Positions 1-9,744 of a DNA stretch of 64,000 nucleotides are shown here, piece after piece; position 1 is the stretch's first letter; every line of letters begins with the position of its first letter. Made by a program: the position numbers and the translations under genes. This DNA is from Paraconiothyrium sp. Pb-2020 (lineage: Eukaryota > Ascomycota > Dothideomycetes > Pleosporales > Didymosphaeriaceae). The stretch lies in assembly GCA_022419385.1 (NCBI GenBank), contig JAJUBI010000004.1:4011286-4075285 (forward strand), given 5' to 3'. The notes below the pieces were generated by a model. It did not search any database. It was not told the origin of the DNA and saw only the letters and a program-made list of their open reading frames with translations.

Positions 1-129
1 GACTTCAACGTACTATCTAAGACAACGTCTTTCTTATTGCTTGACATAACTTCGTTTCCAACACCAGCGAATCCCATCGCAACAAGACACCACCTCATCC
101 AACACAAACATCGAGAACATCCGACCAAG

Positions 130-516
130 ATGTCAGCTACACTCTTCCTCGCCATGGTCGCCATCATCGCTATCTACTTCGACATCTACACTTTCTGCGC
201 GATAGTCGATGCATTGCTCCACACAATCCTGCCGAGTGGGTCCACCACCACACTCCGCAACTTCGTTTCCAAGGTCATCCAGGAGTTCGCCGACACCGAC
301 ATCGCCTCAACTACCGACGGTTCCGATTGGCACCTCGACGACACCAGCAAACTCGACATGGTCCCACACAAGGAGCTGGCTACTGTTCGCGCTTCGGCTA
401 CTGCTGTCAAGCACTCTCAGCGCCGGCTCCCAAGGAGGCAATTGCGGATGTCGGGCCATGGTCGGCCGGCTATTGTGCAGGCGCCTACGGGAGGGTACAA
501 TTGTGCGGTTATGTAA
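130..516 (+). CDS. Small hypothetical protein with hydrophobic N terminus (doubtful)
   Basis: An ATG at 130 in a reasonable fungal context (AAG before it) opens a 128-residue frame. The first 30 residues are strongly hydrophobic (MSATLFLAMVAIIAIYFDIY and onward), which looks like a signal anchor or signal peptide. The rest is Ser/Thr-rich, then Arg-rich, with no motif that I recognise. Just after the stop, around 520-575, there are GTATGT and CTAACAG/GGACAG elements, so the true 3' end may be spliced onto a short second exon. The Arg-rich C-terminal half reads like out-of-frame translation. It could be a small secreted or membrane protein, or chance. Confidence 0.3.
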   Translation: MSATLFLAMVAIIAIYFDIYTFCAIVDALLHTILPSGSTTTLRNFVSKVIQEFADTDIASTTDGSDWHLDDTSKLDMVPHKELATVRASATAVKHSQRRLPRRQLRMSGHGRPAIVQAPTGGYNCAVM

Positions 517-1995
517 GGTCAAGGTATGTTTCCATTTTGGTGCATATGGAGGCGGCGACTAACAGCTGTGGACAGCATCAAGAGACCTTTCTCCATCATG
601 TGCATGGCGGATCAGTCGGTCTGATGCGTGCTTAAGGTGGAAACTTTGTTCTCTGATATCTATGGTTGCGCGCTTCTGGGACTATTCTCCTCGTCTTTGG
701 GAGCGATGAGCATGACGGTTATTTCTGATACTCATTTGTTTGCTTCTTGGTTGATGCCGCGAAGTGAGTAGCATGAGATAGTCTTGGACATCTAGCAAAT
801 GCAAATTGATTTTATCATCCTCATGTTCCGGAGTCTAGGCCCTCCGACTTCCGGACATAAAGCGGCTACGTCTCTTGTGCAGTCGACGTAGTACCTGATG
901 GCTGGCCAATATCAGGGTGACATAGACGATCACTTCCTTGTCTTGGAGTAATGTCGGGCCCAAGTAGTGTGATGTAGTCTCATGGTATCGTACGTCAAGT
1001 GGGCCAGGTCGAACCCACCTTTTCCTCACTTCAATATCACGGTACCGTTTCAGGTTCTCCGAGAAGTAGTGGCAGAACATCTTTGGTCCATTCTGAAAAG
1101 ATGGTTGTGGTGGATGTCTGATATCTTCTCTTTCGAGGTTGCCGTCTCGGTGAAGAAGGCAAGAGGTGATCTTGATACCACAGGTTCAAGCGCTGAGCAG
1201 CTACCATCGACTTCAATCCCACATGCGCCAATATTGCAGCTTCTTTTCGATCTTTCGGAGAAATAACCAATCTGATGGAACTTGGTATGGTCGGCGCTTG
1301 CAAGCTTCCTTCCCCATCTATGCAAACCCTTAACGCGCCTTAGCATCTACGCTGAACATCGGCGAATGCTCTAGCCGATGCTCCACGCGAAATGTACACA
1401 ACACGGCGGACCCTTCGTGTATCCGCTCGTCTACTATTTCGCTGAAGTTTTTCCGAGGTACGAGTTCAGTGTTCCTGCTCCATCTGGTAAACGCTAATCA
1501 TTGCCAATGCCAACGTTCACCTCGCAGCCACTATTATATGCACGCCCATTCCCCACAACACATTCTCGTCCGAGAACACAATACAGTACACACACCGTTT
1601 TGCTGACATTTGGGTTGCACCGAGTGGAGTCCGACCACAATTCGGGCAATCCCATGCCGACCGGCAGACTTCGGCGTCGTGCCGGTACGTCATGCGGGGT
1701 TCACGATGCCTGTCTACGGCGAAAGGCGACTGCTCGACCATAAGGGAAAACAGCCCATAGAGGCAATTTGCTCGGTCGGCGTTGTGAGGCTGCGAAGATG
1801 TCGGCTGCATACGCCGAACATGTGAGAGTATAAAGGATGGGAGGGCCGGGTACGGTCCGGCTACGGTATCTGCAAGAGGAAAGAAAAGACTGTGGTGATA
1901 CAGACTACAAGTCCATTTAGAAGAGTTTATAATACATGAAGGCATAGGACTGATCGAGTTGGGAATCTTGCTTTGTTGAAAGAGAAGGGTTCGAG
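517..1995. other. Intergenic stretch, no supported gene
   Basis: Only short overlapping frames on both strands are present, none with a domain, composition or splice pattern that I trust. The last 200 bases are the probable promoter and leader of the ICL/PEP-mutase gene. Confidence 0.5.
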
Positions 1996-3003
1996 ATGGC
2001 ACAGACAAACACCGAGAAGCCGCTGAGTGCAGTGCAGAAGTTGAGGGTGATTCTATCAGATCCTGAGAAATTCGTTGTATGCCCTGGCGTATACGATGGC
2101 TACACGGCGCGTATAGCTTTGGGTGAGGGTGCTGAGTGCTTGTACATGGTAGGTATTCCCCAACTAAACTTCCAACATGGAATCGTCCGAATCTCAGACC
2201 GAGCAATATGCTAACGACTCTTCACAGACTGGCGCAGGAACCACAATGTCCCGCCTAGGAATGCCCGACATGGGCCTCGCCACCATGCCAGACATGCTCG
2301 CCAATGCCTCGATGTTGGCCGCAATCTCTCCATCCACTCCGCTCATCGCGGACGCAGACACAGGTTACGGCTCCGCCCTAATGGTCCCCCGCACAGTAAC
2401 ATCCTACATCCGTGCAGGCGTCGCGGGCCTCCATCTCGAAGACCAAGTCGTCACCAAGCGCTGCGGGCACCTGCGCGGCAAGCAGCTCGTTGATGTAGAT
2501 GAGTTCGTGAGCCGCATCCGCGCGGCCGTTATGGCGCGGGATCAGAGCGGCGGGGACATTGTCATCATTGCACGGACAGACGCGCTTGCGGGCGAGGGAT
2601 ATGCTGAGGCGCTGAAGAGACTGCGCGCTGCCATTGCCGCGGGTGCAGAGGTTGCATTCCTCGAGGGTGTGACGACGCGCGAGGAAGCGGAGAACCTGAC
2701 GCGCGACCTGGCGCGCACGCCGTGTCTATTCAACAATGTACCTGCAGCGTGTCGCCGACTTTAGTGTCCAGGAGGCGAGAATTAGGGTATAAGATCGCTA
2801 TCTTCCCGCTGTTGGCGCTCGAGGTGGTGTATCCAGCAGTAAGGAACGCTTGTAGGGCGCTCCTGAGTGATGGAAATGTGAAGAGCGTGGAGGAGGACGG
2901 TAAGAGGTGGGGTCCGAGGGATCTGTTCAAAGTGTGCGGATTGGATGAGTTGATGGAGTTCGACCGGAAAGCTGGTGGAAGAGGATACATTGAAGACGCG
3001 TAA
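1996..3003 (+). pseudogene. Isocitrate lyase/PEP mutase family protein, frame broken near its C-terminal third
   Basis: Exon 1 is 1996-2148 (51 codons), intron 2149-2227 (GTAGGT...CACAG), and exon 2 starts at 2228 in phase. The protein shows the ICL/PEPM alpha/beta-barrel signatures: VCPGVYDGYTARIA near the N terminus, RLGMPDMGLAT, the metal-binding DADTGYG, LEDQV followed by KRCGH (the loop Cys of lyases in this family), and IARTDA. After CLFNN (about 2737) the frame reaches a stop at 2762. The conserved continuation (GVSPTL-, SVQEAR-, ELGYKIAIFP-like pieces) is spread over three frames between 2740 and 2795. It then runs intact in the third-segment frame to a normal family C terminus ending at 3003. 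No GT-AG intron of plausible size repairs it. The family includes oxaloacetate hydrolases and 2-methylisocitrate lyases; the substrate cannot be assigned. This is a young pseudogene or a sequence error. The domain call is firm. Confidence 0.75.
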
Positions 3004-3609
3004 AAGGTGGTTCGTCAGTTTTGAAGTTATTAGCGAGCATAGCTGGGAGTTCCGGCATCTGCTTTTGTTTCTGAGGCCTGTGTGGACGAGAGCAGTACTA
3101 TACCATGCTTATATCCGTTGAAAAGATTTATGCTGCGGTGAGCACCGAAGGCGATGGCAATGAGATCATCAAAGAGAGTTTGTCACAGACTGCGAAGCAA
3201 ATAACATGTAGTTATCTGGTCTTACAAAGTGTCGACACTGCTGTAAAGCCGTGCGTTCATCTTATGGTCTTCTCCCATACGGGTCTGTCGAACAGTGACA
3301 GTTGATGTTTTAGACTGAAACTATAGCTATGAAGTGATGATTTAAACGTCCCAATTTTATAAAGTATCTTTTGATGATTCACAAGACGCAGCGGCTATAG
3401 GGAACCTTGAAGATCGGACGCGCATGACTAGCCCAACGCTTAGCCGGTGAGTCCCGCCCCCTCGCTTCCCACCTTTCCAGCGCACAGTGCAGATAGGACA
3501 TTGCGGATACTTCGTCTATTCTCCGCTCTGCTTACGGCTCAAATACCAGTGCGTATATATATTTGTACGGTACCATCAACTTCATCAAATTAGTAAGCAT
3601 CAGCTTCAG
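3004..3609. other. Intergenic stretch between ICL/PEPM remnant and tRNA-Asp
   Basis: AT-rich 3' region with no supported gene. A TATATATATTTG element around 3557-3565 lies about 45 bases upstream of the tRNA and could help position polymerase III. That role is inference. Confidence 0.4.
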
Positions 3610-3696
3610 TCTTCCTTGGTCTAGTGGTCATGATTTCCGCTTGTCATCGCAAGATAACGAGCGCGGGAGACCGGGGTTCGATTCCCCGAGGGAGAG
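3610..3696 (+). tRNA. tRNA-Asp (GTC) with 15-nt intron
   Basis: A full cloverleaf can be folded by eye. The acceptor TCTTCCT pairs with AGGGAGA (one T-G wobble), followed by discriminator G. The D stem is GTC/GAT, the anticodon stem TCCGC/GCGGG, the anticodon loop TTGTCA-C with anticodon GTC, the variable region AGAC, and the T arm CGGGG-TTCGATT-CCCCG. The loop is interrupted after position 37 by a 15-nt intron (about 3646-3660), the canonical site for the tRNA splicing endonuclease. Without the intron the RNA is 72 nt, normal for eukaryotic tRNA-Asp. The B box (GGTTCGATTCC) is perfect. Confidence 0.9.
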
Positions 3697-4302
3697 ATTT
3701 CTTTTTGCGTTCTGGTATCCTCTTCTGATCGTGAGGATGTGTGGGTATGCTGCCCTTTTGAAGGATGCGGTTGGGCGTGGTGTTGGCGACATCTTTCGGT
3801 AGGTAAAACTTCATTTTGGGCGAACATAACACATCAGGATACAAGGCAAGGGCTTGTTCGATTGACGATCAACCACTGGGAAGACGTGCAAAGAAGCATG
3901 TTCTCGCTGTAGGACATCCACATGCATGGATAGGCTACCAGGATGTCTCTCCGAAATTATGGAAATCCGACCTGCTTGTGATCCAAACATGTCTATTTTC
4001 CTAACTACATTGGAATACAGGCAATGAAAAGCACTACTCGAGCCCTGCCTTTGCCCTTGTGCAATTTGATGTTCTGTTTTGGTTTCGCGTGCCGCGGCCT
4101 GCTAGCCTCACGTGCAAGGATCTCACAAGAAAATTTCTGTAGGAAGAAAAAATCCATCTGCAATGCTTTTCGACCCAAAAAGACAACAGTGAATATTTGC
4201 ATGCAGCGACTACTGTTTTGCAAACATACACACACAAGAATAATCGTGAATTGCCCGTATATAGAGATCTGGCTGGGACTGTGTTCATCAAATCACCGAC
4301 TA
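3697..4302. other. Intergenic stretch between two tRNA genes
   Basis: No protein gene is supported. Short frames here have no recognisable content. Apart from the T-run terminator at its left end I see no repeat or RNA structure. Confidence 0.45.
3702..3706 (+). terminator. RNA polymerase III terminator of tRNA-Asp
   Basis: A run of five T on the sense strand starts six bases after the discriminator base of the tRNA-Asp gene, the usual pol III stop signal. Confidence 0.7.
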
Positions 4303-4410
4303 GCCCGGCTAGCTCAATCGGTAGAGCGTGAGACTCTTAAGTATTCACGGTCTAATCAACTCGATTACTCGGTATCTCAAGGTTGTGGGTTCGACCCCCC
4401 CCGTCGGGCT
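4303..4410 (+). tRNA. tRNA-Lys (CTT) with ~34-nt intron; T arm carries an extra C
   Basis: The acceptor GCCCGGC pairs with GTCGGGC, and the discriminator is T, as in yeast tRNA-Lys-CTT. The A box TAGCTCAATCGGTAGAGC and the anticodon stem TGAGA/TCTCA enclose loop CTCTTA-A with anticodon CTT, interrupted by about 34 nt after position 37 (about 4340-4373). The T arm is odd: after GTGGG-TTCGA there are eight C in a row (4395-4402). A normal copy would read five C, then A, then C. This adds one base and puts a T-C mismatch in the T stem, so the spliced RNA would be 74 nt. Identity is firm; whether this copy is functional, degenerate, or a homopolymer base-call error is open. Confidence 0.85.
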
Positions 4411-4416
4411 TTTTTT
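4410..4416 (+). terminator. RNA polymerase III terminator of tRNA-Lys
   Basis: Seven T in a row begin at the discriminator position, a strong pol III terminator directly abutting the tRNA 3' end. Confidence 0.75.
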
Positions 4417-5189
4417 CGTCTCGATGGATAGTCTTTGAAAGCTTCTCAGTTGCGGCATCGCCTTTATATATGCATGCGCTCCAGGGTAACGTGACATGAG
4501 GAAACGTCATCTCGTAGATCCTCTCTTTGAGTTCATATGGTCTCTCCGCAATCGGAACTCAACGGTCTTTTCGCTGTCGATGTTATCTTCGCTGTCGATG
4601 TTATCTTCGCTGTCGATGTTACCTTCGTGTTTGTTTCTTTTCGTTTCACTTCAAAACTTACTTAGATGCGGGATGGTTCCCGTACAAGTTGCACCAATAC
4701 ATAGCTTACGCGTGCAAAATAGCTAGACAGAACTGTTAGGTCCTTAGCAAGGACATCCGGTGCGACCGTTGAACGATCCGTTGTCACTCTAAAAGTCGAG
4801 GCATCCAGGGTTCCGATCGATTCTGCCTCACCCACCAGCTCGATTGCGAGATTCTCCTGGGGTAGAATCAACCTGACCATTCGCAAGATTTAACTGGCTC
4901 TCAGCAGGGGTTGATAGCAAGGTAATAGTTTGGAAAGCGCCAACACAACGAACACGAGACGTTGTGACACGAAATCGAAGCGCGCCAATGACACCCCTGA
5001 TTTTTCCTAAACTGTTCACCGGCAACCCATCGAACATCCCCTTGTGACCATACGGCGCGGCGATGAAGAGGGATTTTTTCGATGCACGTTTACGTAGTCA
5101 GATCCTGGGCCTAGCAGGTGATTCCTATTTATACGACCTGAGTGCTAACTGTCATTGCGTCGCCTGCGATCTAACTGCAGTGTTTCGTC
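4411..5189. other. Intergenic stretch with an 18-bp tandem repeat
   Basis: Apart from the three-copy repeat at 4570-4623 there is no supported gene. A frame opening with an ATG at 5063 could be an upstream exon of the next gene, but its possible splice (donor near 5118, acceptor at 5180) does not keep the downstream frame, so I did not join it. Confidence 0.4.
4570..4623 (+). repeat. 18-bp direct tandem repeat, three copies
   Basis: The unit TTCGCTGTCGATGTTATC occurs three times head to tail (4570-4587, 4588-4605, 4606-4623). The last copy differs by one base (TTACC for TTATC). The unit length is a multiple of three, but no convincing gene covers it. Confidence 0.9.
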
Positions 5190-7605
5190 ATGCTGCTCTC
5201 AAAGACGCTGAGCGCAGAAAAGAATCCAGAGACTTCATTAAAATACTTACCATTACTGGATGAGCATGTACAACATGCTGACTCATTCGTCGCTTTCATT
5301 TCGAATTTCATGCCAAACGACGAAGATGTCGAATTCTTCCATCTGAGTTTGTTGCATGTTTTGGCCGATGTAGTCCTTGCTTCCAGCGCTACCCCAAGGC
5401 AACATCTTGAGACTATCTGGACGAGTGTTGCAGTACTTCTCCATGTAAGTTGAATATCTTGTGTGTCGGAAGCGATGTTGTAGCTCACACAATGGAAAGG
5501 TATCTGGGAACGTTCTCACCATCGATGATTCGCGCGTCTGGAGCAGGAAAGCGCTTGTCGCGGTTCTCAATCGACTGCCTGACTTCTCCGCACTGCTTGC
5601 GGGAGTTGGCTTGCCTCCTGACTCTGTCTCGAAATCTCACTCTTGGGTTACACTCGAGTGGCACATAGAACAGCTGATCGAGGCGTTCGGACGTTGCTGC
5701 TACTACATCTCCTTGGCACTTGAAGAACATACTCGCTCCCCTGCGCAAATACTCTTTGTGCTGGGCCGCGATAGCTTCCGGAGTAAGATTGGGAAGATAT
5801 GGAAGCACCCGTTATTCGCTCTCAAGTTGCTCAATATCATGAAAACAATGGACAGTGTAGATAAGACCAGCCAAGCTTTTACAGATCGATACCGGGCATA
5901 TCACGGCACGGCGATTCTACCCGAAGAGCTTCCCACGGCATATCCATGTATGTCTCTCCCGGGTATACGCGACATGATTGGACCGACATTCGATACCAAG
6001 GTAGTACCTTCAATCCATATGGGTTCGTCTAGTGTCAGTGGTTCCCAAGTATCCACAGCGACGAGCGATAGCCTGACCATTCCTGGAGATGCCTCAATCA
6101 CGTCGAATGCGGTGGAGTCAATGTCTCATGCTAACACCAGCGCCTTCTCGGCTGTTCCAGCAGAGTCAATGGAAGCCGTTGGACCAACAATTGACTTTCC
6201 AGCACCGTCCTCGTCGCCCCAAGCGTTGGACCTTTTTAGTATACAGGATGCTCTCAAAGCCACAGGTCAAGCGGCGCAGAGCAGTGCGTGGACAGCCAAA
6301 GACGCGATCCCACTTAGCGCTGTTTTGACCTCCTCTGCTATCGGTTCAGGTGCTGGATATATTGCTTTTCAATCGAAGGGCATCGCGGAGAGAAGTTATG
6401 ATCTTGCCAAAGACAAGCACGACCAGGAACAGAATGATCGAACGAAAAAGAGAAAGAAGAAGAAAGCTAAGAGGCAGAAAAGAAAGGAGAAGCGGAACAA
6501 GAAGTACCATAGCGCTCACGATCCAGCGTCTTCTGATGATGAGTCGAAAGGTACGCGTTTGAAATCAAATACTCATCGATCTGGGCAGAACGGGAGGGCT
6601 CGGCGAACAGGACACAAGGCAGGGTCACGGACGACGGAGCAGCCAAACAATGATACGATTCTGCAGCTGTTGCGCGAGATTATCGTCCCACAGGATGACC
6701 GAAGCGCGCACAAAAGTGCTACGGAGAAAGATGCCAATGAGATTGAAACGGTCGCAGAGAAGAAGAAAGAAGAGAAACATATCATCGTGGGAGAAGGGTC
6801 CAAGGAAGAGATCAGGGTCCTCGAAGACGAGCGAAGCTTTGAGAGACTTGTCGAGGGTTCCAGTTGCGGAAGCACAACGGCAAATCAGACCTCAGGCTCG
6901 GGTACCGAACAAGTCTCGAGTGGTGTTTCAGTCATAAATACTGACGATTCTGGTGATTATAATCTCACGACGTTGTTCGACCAGTTTCACGAAGCGGGTT
7001 TCTATTCGATTGAGGAAGCTGCTCCTTTCATTGATGTGGACCTCGCAGACGAAGCCAACTGTACATGTACGAAACAGGTTGGACATATCGTCCGAAACGG
7101 CGCTTCAAGCCTTGTAACTGCAACCGATGAGGCCGGCATAGCTGTCTACGAACAAGCCGGACGAGGTGACGATGCAGTCGTACCTTGGAGGCAAATCAAT
7201 GGATCACTGGTGATTGAAGACGATGCACACCACGAGGATGCTGCAATGCGTGAGCAGGTAGCCAAGAACAACAAATATGTCAGTGATCATGGCACTTTGA
7301 AAGGCACCGAGGTCAAGGTTGAGGACTTTGCGGCTGAATGCAAACCCACGACATTGGCAGATCATATCCTGGAGATTGAGGGCGTTGAGGTAGTCGAATA
7401 CACGGTGGCAGACGAATCTCTTGAGGCACCAGAGCAAGAAACAGAGGTGGAGAAGTCTATATCGGATGGGAAGGTTGCAGAAGTCGCTGCACGTAGTCCC
7501 TTCAGCGTTACAGAAGAATCTGCTGCACCGATTCTTGATGATGACAACACAGAAGCAATCGAGATGCACAACCTTTCCTCTAGGAGGGGGAATATAGAGA
7601 CTTGA
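5190..7605 (+). CDS. Hypothetical protein, 786 aa, helical N-terminal region and long basic tract
   Basis: Exon 1 is 5190-5444, intron 5445-5499 (GTAAGT...AAAG), exon 2 5500-7605; the join is in phase. I do not recognise the family. Residues 1 to about 190 look like a helical globular domain with spaced Leu, Trp and Phe. A Ser/Thr-rich linker follows, then a small-residue hydrophobic stretch (SAVLTSSAIGSGAGYIAF, around residue 375). Directly after this comes a dense Lys/Arg tract (RTKKRKKKKAKRQKRKEK, around 413-432) that could be a nuclear localisation signal or a basic coiled coil. The last 300 residues are acidic and disordered-looking (EEKHIIVGEG, EVEKSISDG). The start is the first ATG after an in-frame stop; an additional 5' exon is possible. 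Its composition suggests a fungal-specific regulatory or scaffold protein, which is inference only. Confidence 0.7.
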
Positions 7606-9744
7606 GTCAGAGACCCAGCTTTTTTTTACGGGAGACCGGCTTTCTGCCAGATGTGAATTTCTTCATGGACTGTTATGTCAAGGTTTGTATCTACAATCAA
7701 TGTAGAATTAGCTGTTTGCTACATTTAGGGCTTCGAGTCAGAGGTTTTTTATATTTCTGCATTCCTTCTACGTCTCCAGAGATTTCTCTCCGAGTTAGGT
7801 CAACAAGCTTTGTTAAGCGCAATAACTACCGTCTCTCGACCTCAAAAGTCTCTCCTTGACCTGTACAGGAAACATGAGCCTATATGAGCAGCTGCACTCT
7901 TTTGGAAATATCTAGCAATCAAGTACACGGTGGGAGGGATATAGAAGAGTACCGGCGCACCCACATGCACTTCATCATGCTTCTGTAGCACATGCTGAAC
8001 TACCGTTACCAACTCGAGATGTAGTCCGAGCGGGCCTCGCCAAGTTCAAATTCCCAGGTTTGGTCTGCTTGGAACGTCTCGCACGCAAGATGGTTGGGCG
8101 CCTATGCATCATGCGCCATCCCCATCCGTTGGCCGTCTTGTTTCAAAAGAAGATTATTGCAATGTCTCAGTGGGTCGATACGAGACATTCGCACTGGCGC
8201 CCGGAACACTCGCAAACATGCCCACATTGGACCCTTCCATAGTGGCGCCAAAGCTAACAAGCGCGTCGTGAAGAAACGACGCTGTGCGCAAACGGCATGC
8301 ATGCTCTGTGTTCAGATTGGCATAGTCGCCCCCCTGTGTTTAGGAAGCCCAAGGCATGCTTGGTCTCCATACTGGGCAGCATTTGCCGGCGAAAAGAAGA
8401 AGCGAGCCCAACTGGTCAAGTGGAAATTTTCTTCGCATGGACCGTAAGGAGACCATGAGTACACCTCGGATGTCACTTCGCACCGGGGGAAAGGAGATGG
8501 GATCGCTCGATTGTAGGGGACCGGGGACCCACGGCGCTCATCCTGCAACACATTGCAATTTTCGCCCATGCTCGCAGATCCAGGATCTACTGTGTACTCG
8601 ATGAGATGAGATAACGCAGCGCGGCAGCGGAAGATCCAAGCCCATCGATCCTCTCATCTCCCGTACCGCATCCTTCGATAACATTCCAGACCCACCCAAC
8701 ATCACACCACCAGCGTTGACATCGCGGCTCCCCGAAGCCACGCACGCGCATGCAAGACATGCATGTCCTTGCAACGCATCGTGCTTGTCAGGCCATGTCT
8801 TGTCAGTGGCCTCAGCCCTACCCACACGTGTCGCGCCCCTGATCTAGAACGAATTGCAGACCAGACCCACGCCCCCCTCAACGCATCTGCATGCTCCACC
8901 CCCGCTCCCCAACTAGGTGGCATGCTGTTGCTGATAACGCATGCTAGCCGCGCGGATAGCCTTCCGTCGGGCTGGCGCGCGGCACGGAGGGTGGAAAGTT
9001 TGATGAAGGGGGGAGACGTGCGTGGCATGCACGCGGGGAGGCCCTGGTGGGATACTTGACGGGTCCGGGCCTTGTCCCAGTAGTGAGAGTTGGTGGGATC
9101 GCGATCCGTGTTGGAAAGGAAGGCGAGAGGCAGAGCGAAAGGGAGGTTTCGCGGACACGGCGCGGTTTGGGATTTGTGTTGATGAAGCCGTGGTTGCAGT
9201 CGGGCCGATGGGTGGCAAAGGCTGCGGAAGGCGAAATTCGCCGAGCCGACGGGCTACTGTCTGTAACGGTGGGCTGTCGATGTGCAGGTGGCCGAAAAAT
9301 CCTGAATCGAGAAAGAAGTGGAGGTGGATTGGTGTCGATTCATGTAGCAGATGCTGTTCAGGTGCGATGTGTGTTGAAGAGAATAATCCTACCTGGCAGG
9401 GCCGATTGTCGTTGCGAAAGTAAAGCGATGCAGGACTAGAAGGAAAGCAGATTAGAGATCGCGGAACTCGACGTATGATCAAATTGTCACATATGCGAAT
9501 GTAGAACGACATCTTTGATGAGAAAGTGTATTTGGAACACCACAGAACCATCTTATGAATTGAAGTATGCAGCTTTATGCTGACTGGTATCATGAACCCC
9601 TGAATCCCTCTTGTACCACCAACAAGAGTATAATGTAATGAGGCGAATACGCCGTTATATGCGCGAATGAAAGGAAAGAGATCCAACGCCGTATGCTATG
9701 CCGAAACAAACAACCGTACAATTCGTGAATGATAAGTCAAGCGC
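7606..9744. other. Intergenic stretch, 2.1 kb, no supported gene
   Basis: Overlapping frames occur on both strands in 8.0-9.7 kb, the longest (8913-9686, minus) being low-complexity Pro/Ser/His/Arg with no motif. I see no tRNA or repeat. The right part is the 3' flank of the HAD phosphatase gene on the minus strand. Confidence 0.5.

Noticed and set aside
1000..1030. GGTGGGTTCGACCTGG on the minus strand, like a tRNA B box
   Set aside because: No pairing acceptor, D or anticodon arm can be folded around it.
1517..2206. 229-codon open frame on the minus strand opposite the first exon of the ICL/PEP mutase gene
   Set aside because: It overlaps a gene with clear family motifs, has no domain, and its composition looks like antisense translation.
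2738..2764. Possible 27-nt GT-AG intron repairing the ICL/PEP mutase frame
   Set aside because: It is a multiple of three, so the downstream stop remains in frame, and it is too short to be spliced.
8913..9686. 257-codon minus-strand frame
   Set aside because: Low-complexity Pro/Ser/His/Arg composition, no motif, lies in GC-rich spacer with equally open frames on the other strand.
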